Notes under the pieces: model-generated
The model's input: only the letters and a program-made list of their open reading frames with translations
The model's database searches: none
What the model was told of the DNA's origin: nothing
Shown here: positions 25,501 to 37,854 of the stretch, in pieces
Layout: every line of letters begins with the position of its first letter
How positions within the stretch are numbered: the stretch's first letter is position 1
From: Absidia repens
Taxonomy: Eukaryota > Mucoromycota > Mucoromycetes > Mucorales > Cunninghamellaceae
Length of the DNA stretch: 64,000 nt
Assembly: GCA_002105175.1 (NCBI GenBank)
Contig: MCGE01000009.1
Span: forward strand, 1,364,001 to 1,428,000
Direction: 5' to 3'
Made by a program: the position numbers and the translations under genes

Positions 25501-28251
25501 TCGCCGAATGTCCCATAAGATCACATTACCATCGTAACCAGCAGATAAAATAGTGTTTGAATCTTGTGGATGACTGTCTACCGCGTAAGTTTCGCCCTTG
25601 TGCCCCTTTAGTACGCATGCCGGTTCACCGTTGTGGGCGTAGTATACCTTGATATCACCATGAGTAGTGGCCACAACACAAAGACGATCATCAGCACTCC
25701 AGGTAATCATGGATACCTTTGGAGCTTCTTCCGCATCTTGATGTTCAGCATTGGCAGTGATGTTGATATTTGCTGAGGCTGTAGGTGGTACGTCAGATGT
25801 TGGAAGTGGAATGGACTGTTGAGACGTAGACGTATTGTTATTTGAGAGAATAGTTTGATTGTTGTGTTGTTCGTTGTCTAAATCTTGATCAAGAGGTAGA
25901 ATAAGTGTCCCAAATTCCATTGTGTCTAATTGCTCTGTAGTGGATAGATCTGTCAGTCGCTTCTTCGCCTCTTCTGCTGTTTCTAGTGCTGATGTTGGTT
26001 TGACTATTGGTATATCCTGTGTTTCCTTGATATCCACTATAAAGAAACAAGAAAAAAAAGTTATTAAGTCAATATGGACTTTACACTGCGCCACCCTTGT
26101 TTATAGTGTCTTTATAATACTTACAAACGATGGACGTCCAATTCGATTCCTGTTTGTTGTATGACCAAATCCGAGCAGTTCCATCTTGTGATCTAAATGG
26201 AAAACCGAAATGAAACCATTAATTTCAATACATCATTTTCATCCAACTTCTTTTTTTTTTTTTTTTTTTTTTGGATATATTTAGAAGAGAAAAAAAACAC
26301 CTACCCGCTAAGTATGCGTTGACCATCATGACTAAATGCCAAATCAGTGACACTGCCCATATGACCTTCAAGAATAGCGATGGGTTCAATAGGCCGAGGT
26401 AGATCTTGTCCATTCTTATCGGGGAATAGAGCACTTGGTACCCGGCGCCTCTTGCGGACTTGACCATCCGTATTTGATGATTTGTTGGCGTTTTTTGTGA
26501 ATCGTCCGTAGTCAGTAGGCCCATTTTTGATTGTTGAAAATACATATACAAATCCATCATCGCCGGCTACAGCAAATTTCGTTCCAGTATAGTTGAAAGA
26601 AGAGCATCGTAATTTGTCCCTCGCCCTGAATTTGCATGCGAAGGCGATCGGTGATTCGGGATCAGCAAATTGAAGCGTCGATCGGTTCCATTTCCAAAGT
26701 CGCACAATTCCATCTTCATTTGTTGCCAAAAGATATCGAGTTTCGGCGCGCGGTGACGGTGAGAAACAGACAGTTGTAAATGGTTTTGCCTGTAAAAATA
26801 AAGCCGATAAACATGTAGCCTAATATATTGCCCTACGCCCTCCTTTTTTTCTACTTACACTTGCTGAGATTGGTCGCAAACACACCACTTGTTTATATCC
26901 ATCCATTGTCCAGACACGCACGTATCCATCAGAAGATGCGGTTGCAATAAGTGTGTTTTCCTCGTTGATGGCAATATCCGTAATCACATTATAATGCCCA
27001 CGAATTGTATAAATCAAATGACCAGTTCTGACACACCATACTTTCACCAGATAATCGTCGCTTCCCTAAATTAAAAAAAAGGAAAATGAGTACTACATAC
27101 ATATAGATTTGCAATTGTATCGATATTGAATTCCATACCGTAAATAACCGTCGGTTAGTTTTATCAAAGGCCAAACAAAATACAGGAAAACGATGGCCAT
27201 TGATTGTAACACGCTATTGGTAATAGCAAACGGAAGATAGTTAGCATAACACATACGGATACCTACAAATTGAAACAGATACAATATACTTACCTCTTTG
27301 TAAAACGTTGATAAGAAGGTCTGTGTGCAGCTCTTTTGCATTATGTCAACACCCATTTCACGCGCAATCAGCATTCGATCTATATTGATAAAGAAGTTAA
27401 ATACTATGTATCCGTCTTATCTATCAATCATCTTGCTTATTTTTCAAGCAACTTACGGACAGAAAGACCAGATAATTCCTTCCGAGTCATGGTCAAATAA
27501 TTGGATTTGTCAAAGTGTTTTCCAGGCACAAACGCAGATAACATAGTCAAAAGGCATTCATCACCGTGTCGTAAAGCATTTCCACGTAACGTTTGAGGAT
27601 CACCCGTAGTTTTGTAATATTGAAGAAAGTGTTCCAGTAGCGATAATAGATAGTTACCGTTCGTATCAGGGTATTTCTTTTTCTATTGTTGAAAACAAGA
27701 GGAAGTTAATACAAGAATAAAGGTGTAGAAAACGAAGGTTGGAGACAAAGTTGCAATATATATATTCTTACCAGTCGGTCCATAGTCAAGGGCACTTGTG
27801 ATCCATCATATGTCATAGTGTGTGGTAGTAATTGTCGATGTTGATCAAGCTCCTGTTCCAAAAGTTTGGCTGATTCTTGACAAGGACCTGCTGCGAGGAA
27901 CTTCGCGACAAGGTAGTAAAGCTAAATAAGTAATCAGAATAAAAATATAGAGTTAGTAATTTAAACGAAAGACGGTGCAGTTTGAATATTTTCTGGGCAT
28001 TAGTATATGTGTATGAGTTTGTGTGTGAGCATGAGGGGTATGTGTGTATGTGGTTTTTGTAGGCAATCTACTTACCTCTGTTAATCAACGATCAATAAAG
28101 TTGAGTAGAGAGAGTAAAATAAAAGAAAAACGCGTCATGTTAGATTTGGTATTTTTCACAATAGTAAGACCCTTTAATAGTTTGCTTTCTTTCTATATCT
28201 TGACTCTTTTTTTCATATGGTGTTGTTAATTCATTGTATACCTTGTTCCAT
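22505..28251 (-). CDS. BRWD/PHIP-like bromodomain and WD-repeat protein
   Basis: Chromatin reader; animal BRWD/PHIP proteins bind methylated and acetylated histones and act with Cul4 ligases. Exons (minus): 28251-28242, 28077-28076, 27921-27772, 27682-27457, 27379-27294, 27213-27139, 27065-26859, 26789-26305, 26192-26125, 26036-23351, 23252-22970, 22877-22760, 22686-22505; the sum gives 1525 residues. N-terminal LisH-like ELYYLVAKFLAAGPCQESAKLLEQEL, then eight or so WD repeats (about 160-620: GSDDYLVKVWCVRTG, SSDGYVRVWTMDG, SGSQDGTARIW, SAGYDGNVILWDIRR). A long acidic/basic disordered segment (about 650-1060) precedes the cryptic tudor-like region (GDRVVLFVEGHRQYW ... SPWACYHIIWDDDSSPPEDLSPWEVVP). 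A single bromodomain follows (about 1370-1465) with the acetyl-lysine Asn in NAQNYN. Animal family members have two bromodomains. The first two exons are tentative. Confidence 0.9.
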
Positions 28252-29671
28252 AACTAGCGATGTCCAGGTTTTGAAGAAGATTGAAAGAAAAAAAGCGAAA
28301 AAGAAAAAATTGTGAGAGTGAACGAGCAGCCTCAATTTTTTTTTATTTCAGTGGTCGCGGGATTTTAATTTCACCAAACAATGAACAAACTGCAGCCGAC
28401 ATGTGGCAACTCCCAACGTGTTAAAAAAATAGTTGAAACTAAACACTTTATTTTCCTATCCTTTTTGATATATCATCAAATATTAAAATTGAAGTATTGT
28501 TAAAACTAAAGATGCTGACATCGTTATACAGTAGTTCTTTGCATAGCTACAGTTGCGAATTTGAAATTTTGAAAGTTTTGAAATTTGCTTATTAAACTGT
28601 TGCACTATAGGAGTCATGCAAAATGCAAAATAGAAAAGCTTATCTTGACATTTCTCGATTAATGAGGGGTGTAATGAAAGAGAGGGTCACTACGAAATAA
28701 AATTTGCGTATGGCAATGTAGTTTATCTAGGTCTTTTCTACGGAATGAACATGAGAATAAAGGAAGAATATATATTCATATATATCATACATAACATATG
28801 TAAAAATCGTATTTTTATGATCCCCTTGTTGATACAACTATTATAAGATTATGGTGCTGGCGAAAATTTTAGTGATGTTATTCGGGGTTTATAATCACAG
28901 GAGGGGCTGAAAATGGCAATCATTCTGATGCTCAGTGCTGAACACCTGGACGCCAATGTACCAGCATGTTTGGGAACCCCGACAGATGTCGCGATCAGGC
29001 ACTGTTCGTTATAGAATGAAAATCATAGCGTGTTTCCATATACTCCTTATTTCATCTACCCACCTGTCAGTTTGTAATGTAGATCATACTGCACAATAGA
29101 CTAACTATTAATTTGATAAACCATTCATAGACGTTTGAGTGAAGTGAGAGGGTGAGAGAACGGGGCTTGCCAAAAGATCCAGTAAAGTAATTCCGTTTTG
29201 TGTGCTATGATATGATACAATACTAAAGTGGGAAAAGTGAGGATCGTTTTACATGGCGCTAATAACAATGGGTCCGATTGTTTTCAGCATAGCGAGAATG
29301 GCAATTTGTTTGTCCCACATACCTCGATAGTTCTCCCCCTATTCATGGCGTGTTTCGTTTATATATAAATATATTATATTTATGTTTGGGGATGACTCGC
29401 CAAGCGATGATAGGACCCAATTATTATAAGATTCAATGGAAATTCAGTAAATAAATAATAAAAATGGGACAATGGGTAATGTTTTCAAACAATCTTGGAG
29501 CGAGGGTGGATAATACCTTAGCAGTGAACTGGTAAGTGTCCAGGAACGCTGAACTTTAAAAATTCTCTGTACACATCTTTTTTATTTTATTTTTATCTTG
29601 CTTCTTTTTGTGCTGCTTTTTTTCCTTTTTCTTTCTTATTCTTATATATTATATCTTTTATACATTTTATA
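28252..29671. other. Intergenic region between divergent genes
   Basis: AT-rich DNA with no recognisable gene or repeat core. The last 110 bp before the downstream ATG are pyrimidine-rich with TTATATATT, which would fit a promoter for the lipase-like gene. The segment 28900-29000 is less AT-rich but shows no open frame with protein character. Confidence 0.4.
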
Positions 29672-32299
29672 ATGACGGGGAAGTCCTTGCTTATTTCACC
29701 TCCTTCTGAGCCTTCGCAAACTACAACATCAACACGTCTACTACGTTCTCTCAAAGGGGTGCGACATTGGTGGACTCCTCGACATACTCAACAAAATACC
29801 CAAACTCAAAAGGAACACACTGAAAAGGATGGTATAGCAATGACACTTACAGCAACTATTGGCATCAAAGAGGATACTCAAACTACCACTGCTCTGCACT
29901 ATTCTGGTCGCCTTTTTATACCAACCTCCAACTTCGATACAACACACTCCGCTGTAGCCACCAAAGCTTCTTCGCCATCACCTACTACATACGACGCACG
30001 TGCTTTTGTCCATTACGATCCTACAAGGTCTTGTCTTGCCCTTGGTGCTGATCCAGACTCTAGTCAAACGCAGGCTATTTGGCTTTCTTTGGAGCGCTAT
30101 ACTTGGCTCATCTCACAACTACATGAAGAACAGAACGTTTACACTTTTCTGAAAAATTGCTCTATTGGCGTTTCCGCAACTCATGGATTATCCGGTCAGC
30201 AACAACAGCAACAAAGCTACCGTCAATCAGCACCACCTCCACCTTCTTCAGGTTCCTGTTTGTCATCATCATCACCCTCTGTCAGCTGGTATCCATTTTT
30301 GTGTACTCCAAGTCCACTATTAGGAGTCCTGAATCCTCGCTGCAACAATACAACATCACTATCTCGTCGCCTTTCACGTTTTGTTCACCGTGGAAACAGC
30401 AAACAGCAATACAATTTACCGCCAAGCAATGAAATTTATCTCTTTATGATACCAAAAGCACTGTTATTACAAGCTGCTGCCTATATCCCCATGACAAAAC
30501 CTTTACCACCAATGTACTCTTCCTCAAATTGTCCATCAGCAAACAAATCACCGCTTCCAGAAAAGTTGACGAAACAGCAACCTACAACTCCATTTACGAA
30601 ATTGTCTATGGGAAATACTCAGCGTCTGAAACGATATGTACAGCTTCTGACTTTGACTGCTCACGATCTTATGGCAACACCAGCGGAATCGACTGATGAA
30701 GATACAACACTTGCATGTCATCAAATGCCCAGTCAATATCACCAAACAACGATGGCGTATGACCTCATTTGTGGAAGATGTGGAATCAATACTTCCTTGG
30801 GAACAATGACCTCGGCAAATTCCGCTTTATCAGCAACGGCGGCAATGGAAGCATCACAATCATTGACAACTCAAAACGGTACTGAAATTATGGAAGACTC
30901 AAAAGACGAAGAACAACAACAACGTATGCCAGCCATCTCAGTATCAAAAACTCTGACCGACAAAAAACTGGTAATGGATCCAACATTTAATATCACATAC
31001 TTTCAGCCAATTCTCAACACATCAACAGAATCAGCTCATCTGTATGGAACACCTCGACCCTACTCGCACTCTCCACTACCTATCAGCTCAACAAAAAAGG
31101 ACCGTGAGGGCACACCAACATTCAACACATTTCCTAAACGTCAGCAACACCAATCGCTAACTTCTGGTATCCATCATGACTCGATTGATCATCTCTCTTG
31201 CACAGACTCTGTTAGTACATCAGGTGTCACTAGTGGCTCTTTCTCTCTTACTTATCAAAAAACTTCGGGGGACGATTGCGGCACTGGAATATCTGAAAGA
31301 AAGGGCTATCTTGCAATTGATCATACTCAGAAAGAGATTGTTGTGGTATTTCCTGGTCTCCCTCTGGCAAGAAACAATACTGGTGGTCAGCTCGATCTGG
31401 ATCCTTCATTTTTTATGGCAGTCCCATGGTTTGAAGAAGGTCAAGACGTAGAAAACGAAATGGATGGAATACCAGCAGCACATCAACACCATGGTCATCA
31501 TTATCAACAACAACAAGCTCTGGATCCTACATCATCACCTCGGCCTTTAGATAACCACCATAAAGAAGATCAACAAAGAAAACGAAAGACGAGTAGACGA
31601 CGGACAATCTTGCGAAAAAAACACAACGAAAAACACCACGATACTGAGTCACCATCACCAAATTCACCTTCATCACCAACGTCATCGGCATCAAGATCTG
31701 TACCTTGGGTATTGAATGGAGCTCTTACTACATGGCGGCGATGTGAATTGAATGTTGCAACTTTATTGATGCGGGCCTGTAAGTCAACTCCACAACATTA
31801 TCGAGTGGTTATGGTCGGTAGTGGATTAGGATCAGGTGAGATTGAAGAAAATAGAAACAAAAAAAAAAGCAGCAAATTCATCATTCCTTTTTCAATAGCC
31901 ATAGCTTCCTTATGTGCATTGTCCTTAGTGTCTACTGGATTATTGTCAGACCGACATGTTACCTATTGCGGCATCCATCCTCCAAGAATTGGCGATCACA
32001 ATTTCGGGCAACTTTTATCAAGTCAGAACATTGAAACCATACGAATTATGCATCCCAATGACATTTTGGGCCATCTTCCTCCACGAACATCAGGAATGAC
32101 ACACATTGGCGATACAACAGTTATTGACAACAAACGGTGGATGATCCAAGGCCAAACTTCTCATACTATGGAGGATACAATTGACCGCTCTCTACCTGCT
32201 GTGAAAACGTTTGATTTGGAACACTCTGGATCGGCGTTAGACATAGATTTATACACACACCAGTGCGTCTCCTCATTAGATTTATTGACAGTTCCTTGA
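29672..32299 (+). CDS. Class-3-lipase-like alpha/beta-hydrolase with altered nucleophile motif
   Basis: Single-exon 875-residue protein. Its C-terminal half matches the landmarks of class 3 lipases: GYLAIDHTQKEIVVVFPGLP at about 544 (family GYVAVD...IVVAFRGT), YRVVMVGSGLGSG at about 709-722 where the family has GHSLGG, HPPRIGDHNFGQLL at about 765-778 (family GxPRVGNxxFA), RIMHPNDILGHLPP at about 791-804 (family Asp plus VPHLPP), and DLYTHQC near the end where the catalytic His would lie. The position of the nucleophile Ser appears to be Gly718, so hydrolase activity is doubtful. A hydrophobic segment FIIPFSIAIASLCALSLVSTGLL follows the motif. The N-terminal 500 residues are Ser/Thr/Gln-rich and not recognised. 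AAATAAAAAACTACC lies about 190 bp after the stop. Confidence 0.72.
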   Translation: MTGKSLLISPPSEPSQTTTSTRLLRSLKGVRHWWTPRHTQQNTQTQKEHTEKDGIAMTLTATIGIKEDTQTTTALHYSGRLFIPTSNFDTTHSAVATKASSPSPTTYDARAFVHYDPTRSCLALGADPDSSQTQAIWLSLERYTWLISQLHEEQNVYTFLKNCSIGVSATHGLSGQQQQQQSYRQSAPPPPSSGSCLSSSSPSVSWYPFLCTPSPLLGVLNPRCNNTTSLSRRLSRFVHRGNSKQQYNLPPSNEIYLFMIPKALLLQAAAYIPMTKPLPPMYSSSNCPSANKSPLPEKLTKQQPTTPFTKLSMGNTQRLKRYVQLLTLTAHDLMATPAESTDEDTTLACHQMPSQYHQTTMAYDLICGRCGINTSLGTMTSANSALSATAAMEASQSLTTQNGTEIMEDSKDEEQQQRMPAISVSKTLTDKKLVMDPTFNITYFQPILNTSTESAHLYGTPRPYSHSPLPISSTKKDREGTPTFNTFPKRQQHQSLTSGIHHDSIDHLSCTDSVSTSGVTSGSFSLTYQKTSGDDCGTGISERKGYLAIDHTQKEIVVVFPGLPLARNNTGGQLDLDPSFFMAVPWFEEGQDVENEMDGIPAAHQHHGHHYQQQQALDPTSSPRPLDNHHKEDQQRKRKTSRRRTILRKKHNEKHHDTESPSPNSPSSPTSSASRSVPWVLNGALTTWRRCELNVATLLMRACKSTPQHYRVVMVGSGLGSGEIEENRNKKKSSKFIIPFSIAIASLCALSLVSTGLLSDRHVTYCGIHPPRIGDHNFGQLLSSQNIETIRIMHPNDILGHLPPRTSGMTHIGDTTVIDNKRWMIQGQTSHTMEDTIDRSLPAVKTFDLEHSGSALDIDLYTHQCVSSLDLLTVP

Positions 32300-32591
32300 T
32301 CAGTATTGGTATCATTATCATTATTATGTTATTGTTTTATCCCCCTCTGATTTACTACGTATTCTTTTATAGCATTACATTATTCGTCCTTCCTTCCCTG
32401 TCCCTCTTGCATGTACACATTTCATTTTTACAATATTAGTATCCACTTCATTATCTTTTTTAATATTTTATTGACCCAATACATTACATTCAAATAAAAA
32501 ACTACCACTTTTATTTTTATCACTGAACTGAAACAGCAAATATATTGCTATTGTCTTATTTTCATGTGTCGTGTGCCTAGGAAATTAAAAG

Positions 32592-32626
<35 letters not shown>

Positions 32627-32843
32627 AGGGAGAGACGTTGGCTATTTGTTATCTTGTTTCAGGAAAATATAATGCTCGGGAAATGAAAAACTGGAGTCGT
32701 ATTTTTTACTCTAATTTTTATCTTTTAGCTTTTTTTTCTTCTTTTTATTTTATAGGTGGTATTGGTTACGTTGTCTCGCTCTTTTGATATCTCGATACCC
32801 TGAAATAGCACTCAAAATCGGCGTTCGCGTTATTAGCCTTCTC
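32300..32843. other. Intergenic region with long A tract
   Basis: Contains the 3' end of the lipase-like gene, an A tract of about 35 bp at 32589-32623, and a T-rich leader with a TTTTATTTTATAG acceptor-like site just before the next gene (possible 5' UTR intron). No ORF of interest. Confidence 0.4.
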
Positions 32844-35220
32844 ATGGATCTTAACAATCAAACTCAATCGCCGCTTGAAAATTTAATGGAAAGTGCTTCA
32901 GTTGTCGATCCTCCCAACTTGATGGATCTAATGGATACTCGAACGTTACATTCATCTTTAGATTCGACAGTATTGGATAATACAACAGAAGCAACAGAAA
33001 CATCGTCATCATCTACTTCGCCGACGACTTCAGCACCTCAAAGTGAAAAACAGCATAGTAGGCCGAAAACTATTGACTGGTCACCTCAAGACGGTCAAGT
33101 TGGAGACACAGTGACGGTCGTTCTAAAACAGACTTCTCAGCCAGTACTGCCAATGAAAATTTGTTTTAATAGTCTCATGGCTGAGACAAACGAACAGCAT
33201 CAAAAAAGGGATAACGAGGTATGGATTACTTTGGCCGCTAAAGTGCCACTCTTGGATGAGACCCAGAAAAAGGGTGAAAAATTAAATCAAACTCCGGTTG
33301 CTGTTTGCATTTATGATCCTTCAAAACATCAAGCCATTGATCATTGGCTCATTGGAACGTTTACTTATCTCCAAGGAAATAGTAAGTTTTTCTTTCTGAA
33401 AGCTAAACACGTCAATACTAAATTATAAAACTTCCAAATTAGAAAGAGCAGCTGAAGATGTGCCTTTATACAATATAGATACCAGTCCGTACGCAAAAAA
33501 ATCTCATACAGAATCGTCAGGTAAAAAAAATCACCGCCTTGGCCCGAAAGAGTTTTTTCTTATTTTCTTTCTTTCTTTCTTTCATTATTACATTATTATT
33601 TTTCTACATTGAAATGGTATCTATATAGAATACATAGGTCAATCCCCAGACTTTGGTCAGGGGGAATTTATGAATCTTCTCTCACCCTACAATGCACCTC
33701 AAGAATCAACTAGTCCAACATCGACACAACCGCTTTTAGGGAAACTGCCGTCGCCAGCTGCACAGGGGTTACCGAAAGCTGTATCCATGCCTGATATTCA
33801 CAAGTCGAGTATTGAAGAACCACACACCACATACAATACAATGTTTCAAGGTAGCATTCCACCATCGCCATCAAACATGCGCATATCCCAATCTTCAATG
33901 ACAGTACCTCAACACCAACAGCAGCAAACCCCTCAACAAATTCAACCACAACAACAAAGCACCAATCCATCCGCTAATATGACGTCTAGCAACGCACCGC
34001 AAATTATGCCTCGGGAAACATCAGCATCATTTTCATTTCCACCAGCGTCACAAACGTATTACAACACCAACAACACTGGTAACAACTATGGTACTAGTGG
34101 ATCCACATACGGCAATTTGGCATATCCGTCTTACCAGGATCAAAATATGGCTTATATGCAGCAACCAAACACAGCACCTGACTCATCTGTATATGACTCT
34201 TCGAACTACTTCTCACCGGCACAACATGAAACACAACAATACAATTACGGTGGTCAACAATCTTACTTTGGACACCCATCCAATGTGGTGGCAAACCCTC
34301 CATTAACACCTCCGTTACAGCAAAAACGGCTCTCACAACCACTTGGGATCATGCTACCGCCTCAGGGACATCAATATCCATCTGTCAAACTATCCAAACG
34401 CAACCCATCCATACCAAGCAGCGGCACTGATATTCACCAAACTGATCATCCTTTTGCGGGCCTTGTCAGTCGACCTCAGCTCAATATTCACAACGACTTA
34501 ATGGAAGCGACTCAAAACTGGACACCAGCAGAATGGGCTATGCGACGACGGGTATTAAAATTTTGGCGGCAACAGCAACAGCCCAACTTGCAACAAATTG
34601 ATTGTGGATTTGAAATATTAAATGAGGAATCTTATCGAGCGGAGCGAATGCAGCAGCAGCAGCGACAGCAGCAAGGTGGTGACGATGGGACAACTTCTCC
34701 GACTTCCTCAGCAGCCATGTCTAGCAGCTACAAGGACAATCTTGTTGTATCATGCATCTACTGGCAAGAACGCAATGATTATTTCATCACGTCCGTTGAT
34801 TGTATCCAACTTATTGAAGGCTTAATTGGGGTGGAATTCACAGTAGAAGAAAAAAATCGGATTCGGCGGAATTTGGAAGCATTACGCCCACTCACTGCAG
34901 CAAAGACGCGCCCAGAAAGTGTCGACTTCTTCAAGCTTATCATGGGTTTCCCCGCACCAAAACCTCGGAATATTGAAAAGGATGTCAAGGTATTTTTGTG
35001 GTCCACTCTTGGCCCGGCTATCAAAAAGATCATTGGCAAATACACACCAAGCTACAGTAGCACCGCCAGTGTGGTGAATTACACCGACATCTCCTCGTAT
35101 CCACCCCCTCCGCTTCAACATCACCAACAGCAGCAGCAACAGCTACCTCCAGCACCCCCACAGCCTCAACCACAGCAACAGCAACGAAGCGCTGCCACTC
35201 CACAACTCTCCCGGTCTTGA
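32844..35220 (+). CDS. medA: Medusa (MedA)-type developmental transcription regulator
   Basis: MedA proteins are fungal nuclear regulators of conidiation, adhesion and development. Three exons: 32844-33381, 33443-33520, 33629-35220; 735 residues. The N-terminal part has a compact conserved block (TIDWSPQDGQVGDTVTVVL ... WLIGTFTYLQGN) resembling an IPT-like fold. A Gln/Pro/Ser-rich middle follows. The diagnostic conserved C-terminal domain lies at about 490-680: DLMEATQNWTPAEWAMRRR, VLKFWRQ, SCIYWQERNDYFITSVDCI, LIGVEFTVEEKNRIRRNLE, DFFKLIMGFPAPKPRNIEKD and KKIIGKYTPSYSS, very close to my recollection of the Aspergillus Medusa core. Start chosen at the first ATG (MDLNNQTQSP); upstream in-frame sequence has no earlier ATG. 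A GAAATAAAG signal follows at about 35333. Confidence 0.87.
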
Positions 35221-35694
35221 CTTTTGTTGATAGTATAGTATAGTATAGTGTTAGAATTAGTGACATTAGTATCATAGATTTTGAATTTTCGTTTTTGCTC
35301 TTGTTTATTTTATATTATCCACCTTTTTATTTGAAATAAAGTATCTATTTTTTTTTTATTACTGTTATTATTATTATTTCTGCCTAATACATTCCCCATA
35401 ATGGCTTTTTGTATTGTATTGTCCGCACAACTCAATTAGTTTGCTGTGTTTTATACACTAAAGCACGTCATTTTCTGGATGTTCCCCGCCAATCAAATGA
35501 TTTAAAAATTCATTTTTGCTAAATATACTTTTTTTTTTTAAGTTTTGCACTTCTTTCAGCCTTCCTTCCAACTTCTATCATTCATCTTCTTACTCCCGGT
35601 CACCTCCCCCCCCCTCTCTCCTCTCTCCCCTCTCTTAATCGTACATTCTTTCTGGTATCACGAACTAAATCTATTGACACTGCCATAATCCAAC
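35221..35694. promoter_or_regulatory. Intergenic region upstream of the Cys-rich gene
   Basis: Contains a short TAGTATAGTA tandem just after the medA stop, its AATAAAG signal, and a C/T-rich stretch (about 35600-35637) near the next gene. No other feature is evident. Confidence 0.35.
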
Positions 35695-36794
35695 ATGGCC
35701 CACTCACATCACGTTTTACTGCTTCTGTTACTACTGTCTGTGGTCGCTCTGATAGCAGCTGAAACCCATTGTCAGGATCCTGCAGATTGTCCTTTGTATC
35801 CATTGCATAGCTGTTTTGCAACAAAAGACGGTTTAGTATGCAAAAACGCACGTAAGTCTATCTTCTTGTATTAATGTCATTGATACTCATACGATTACGG
35901 TTCATCTCATTCTTTTTTTTTAACCGATCACTAGGCGAATTCGAAGGTTTTGAAGTCAGTGTGAACCATATCGAGACATTTAATTACGTGCCACCGGTAC
36001 TTCACAATGACAGCGGTGAAGCCTGCCACACTATTCCTCGCAGCAAAGATCTGGATTCATATGTTGATTTTCGGGGACCGGAAGTACTCGACATGGGCGA
36101 TTTAGATCTTATTGGCAATTGCAGTCGACTTTCCTATTGCGATAAATCAACCAACACATGTCAACCTAAAATCGGAATGGGGGCAGCTTGCCAACACTCG
36201 ATGCAGTGCGCTATTGGGATAGACTATTTACCTGGACATTGCAACAAGAACACATCGATCTGTGGTTTACGTAAAGATATCCCCACTTTTTATTACGGCA
36301 CAGCCCTGCGACCCTGGACCCTAGGTGACCACTGGAAAGAAGCTATAGCTGCAGTGGTAGTGACAGGTGGACTTGCGGTTTGCTTCCTGGTGGGCCATCA
36401 TCAAGCTGGTAAACTTGTCTCTGGTGTCTCGGGATTGATTGAAAAATGGCAAAATAGAGACGATCATCAACAGTACTTGGAACAGCAACGAAATTATGAA
36501 CAACAACAAGCACTCAATCAACCTGGACAGTCACTTTCGGGCGAAGATATTTGGAATCAACAGCATAGTCGGAGGGCTTGGTGGCATATTTTGCCTGGTG
36601 CACAAAAAATTGCTCGGGCCCTCAATCTGCGACATGATGGTGGTGATGCTGGGACATATGTTGCCTTGGACTCTCGGCCCTGGATCCTCCTCCTTATCGC
36701 GGTGATTAGATACGCCACTCCCCTCCCTCACAATTCTAGATCTGATTTTTTTTTAGTATCTTTTTTCAACCACTTGTTCCTTTTTATTTTTTGA
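35695..36794 (+). CDS. Secreted/type I membrane Cys-rich protein, unknown function
   Basis: Two exons, 35695-35851 and 35935 to at least 36700. MAHSHHVLLLLLLLSVVALIAA is a clear signal peptide. A luminal or extracellular region with about 14 cysteines follows (DPADCPLYPLHSC, NCSRLSYCDKSTNTC, GAACQHSMQCAIG, GHCNKNTSICGL), reminiscent in spacing of small Cys-knot or Dickkopf-like modules but not assignable. One transmembrane helix AAVVVTGGLAVCFLVG is at about 190-206, then a Gln-rich cytoplasmic tail. The 3' end is uncertain: the open frame runs to TGA/TAA at 36794 through a hydrophobic, low-quality tail. A splice from about 36700 to the TTTTAG at 36834 is also possible and would give a short Pro-rich end. 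Confidence 0.7.
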
Positions 36795-37854
36795 CCACAT
36801 TTTATTCAACATACTCCCTGTATTTCTGTTTTAGAACCCCATTGATATCCCTCCTCCTATTGTATTTTATTCGCCCTCCCCCCACTTATTCTAGCTCTCT
36901 TTTTGTATTGTACTGAATGATTATTAAATAAAAAACTTCATTATTTGATGACTTTATATTAGTGATTGATTGTGGGGATTGATTGTGGGGATGCCTTTTT
37001 CATTTTATTTTAAGAGATGCACATTTAAAGGGTGTCTTAGTGATATCGAGATATTATACATTCGAATACCGTATATTATTTTAGATTTTATTTAAGTGCG
37101 CTAGATACTTGCGGACTATTTTTGGGTTGGAACCATTTGTGTATCCATGGTTTTCTTCTATCAACACAAACTCGCGGGTTAGATCGCTCAATAAGAGGTA
37201 TTGTATTAGAAACGATTCAACGTTAATATTAGTTTGAAGGCAGGTGTTTCTTGCTGAATATCGTATCATAGCTGGAGCGACTATTGAAAAAAAATATCAA
37301 GCAGGGGAAAATGCTCTAAAGTATAGTGCCGGCTACATTCAGGTTCATTGATATATTTGAGCAATTAGATATAAGGCCATTTAATTTTAAACAACTTATG
37401 ACTATCGATCATTCACTGAAACTATGGGGAAAGTAGTCATATTAGAGAAATAGAAAGCAGATGTATGGTCAGGCGCTCAGAAAAAAGCTACCATACTGAC
37501 GTTCTAACTATCTGCAGTGTCACAGAATGATAAATAAAAGGAACATATTTTTATTTGAAGCATACTGATAATTACTGTACTAAAGGTGCGGGATTCATCA
37601 TGACAATTGGTCTAATGGAGATAGCAGGGAATAGACTACAGTATGTAGAGGGATAATCGAAGTGATCAATACTATTCTAAAGGGACGAATGTCATAAGGG
37701 ATATAATATATTATGCAAGCCATTGGAAGACTAAAGGTTTGTTTTTTATTGAAGCAAAATTAAAGCTGCCAACCCTAATCTAATGGGGGATAGCACAAAA
37801 GGTATCTAAAGAACAAGGCATGACAAGAAGCTAATGGGACATTTTTCATTGAAG
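36795..37854. other. Intergenic region, partly repeat extension
   Basis: First 170 bp: 3' flank of the Cys-rich gene with AATAAAAAAC and a duplicated GATTGATTGTGGGG. From about 37510 to 37854 the sequence resembles the extension of the dispersed repeat (AAAGGAACATATTTTTATTTGAAGCAT and similar blocks), leading into copy 4. No gene seen. Confidence 0.45.
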
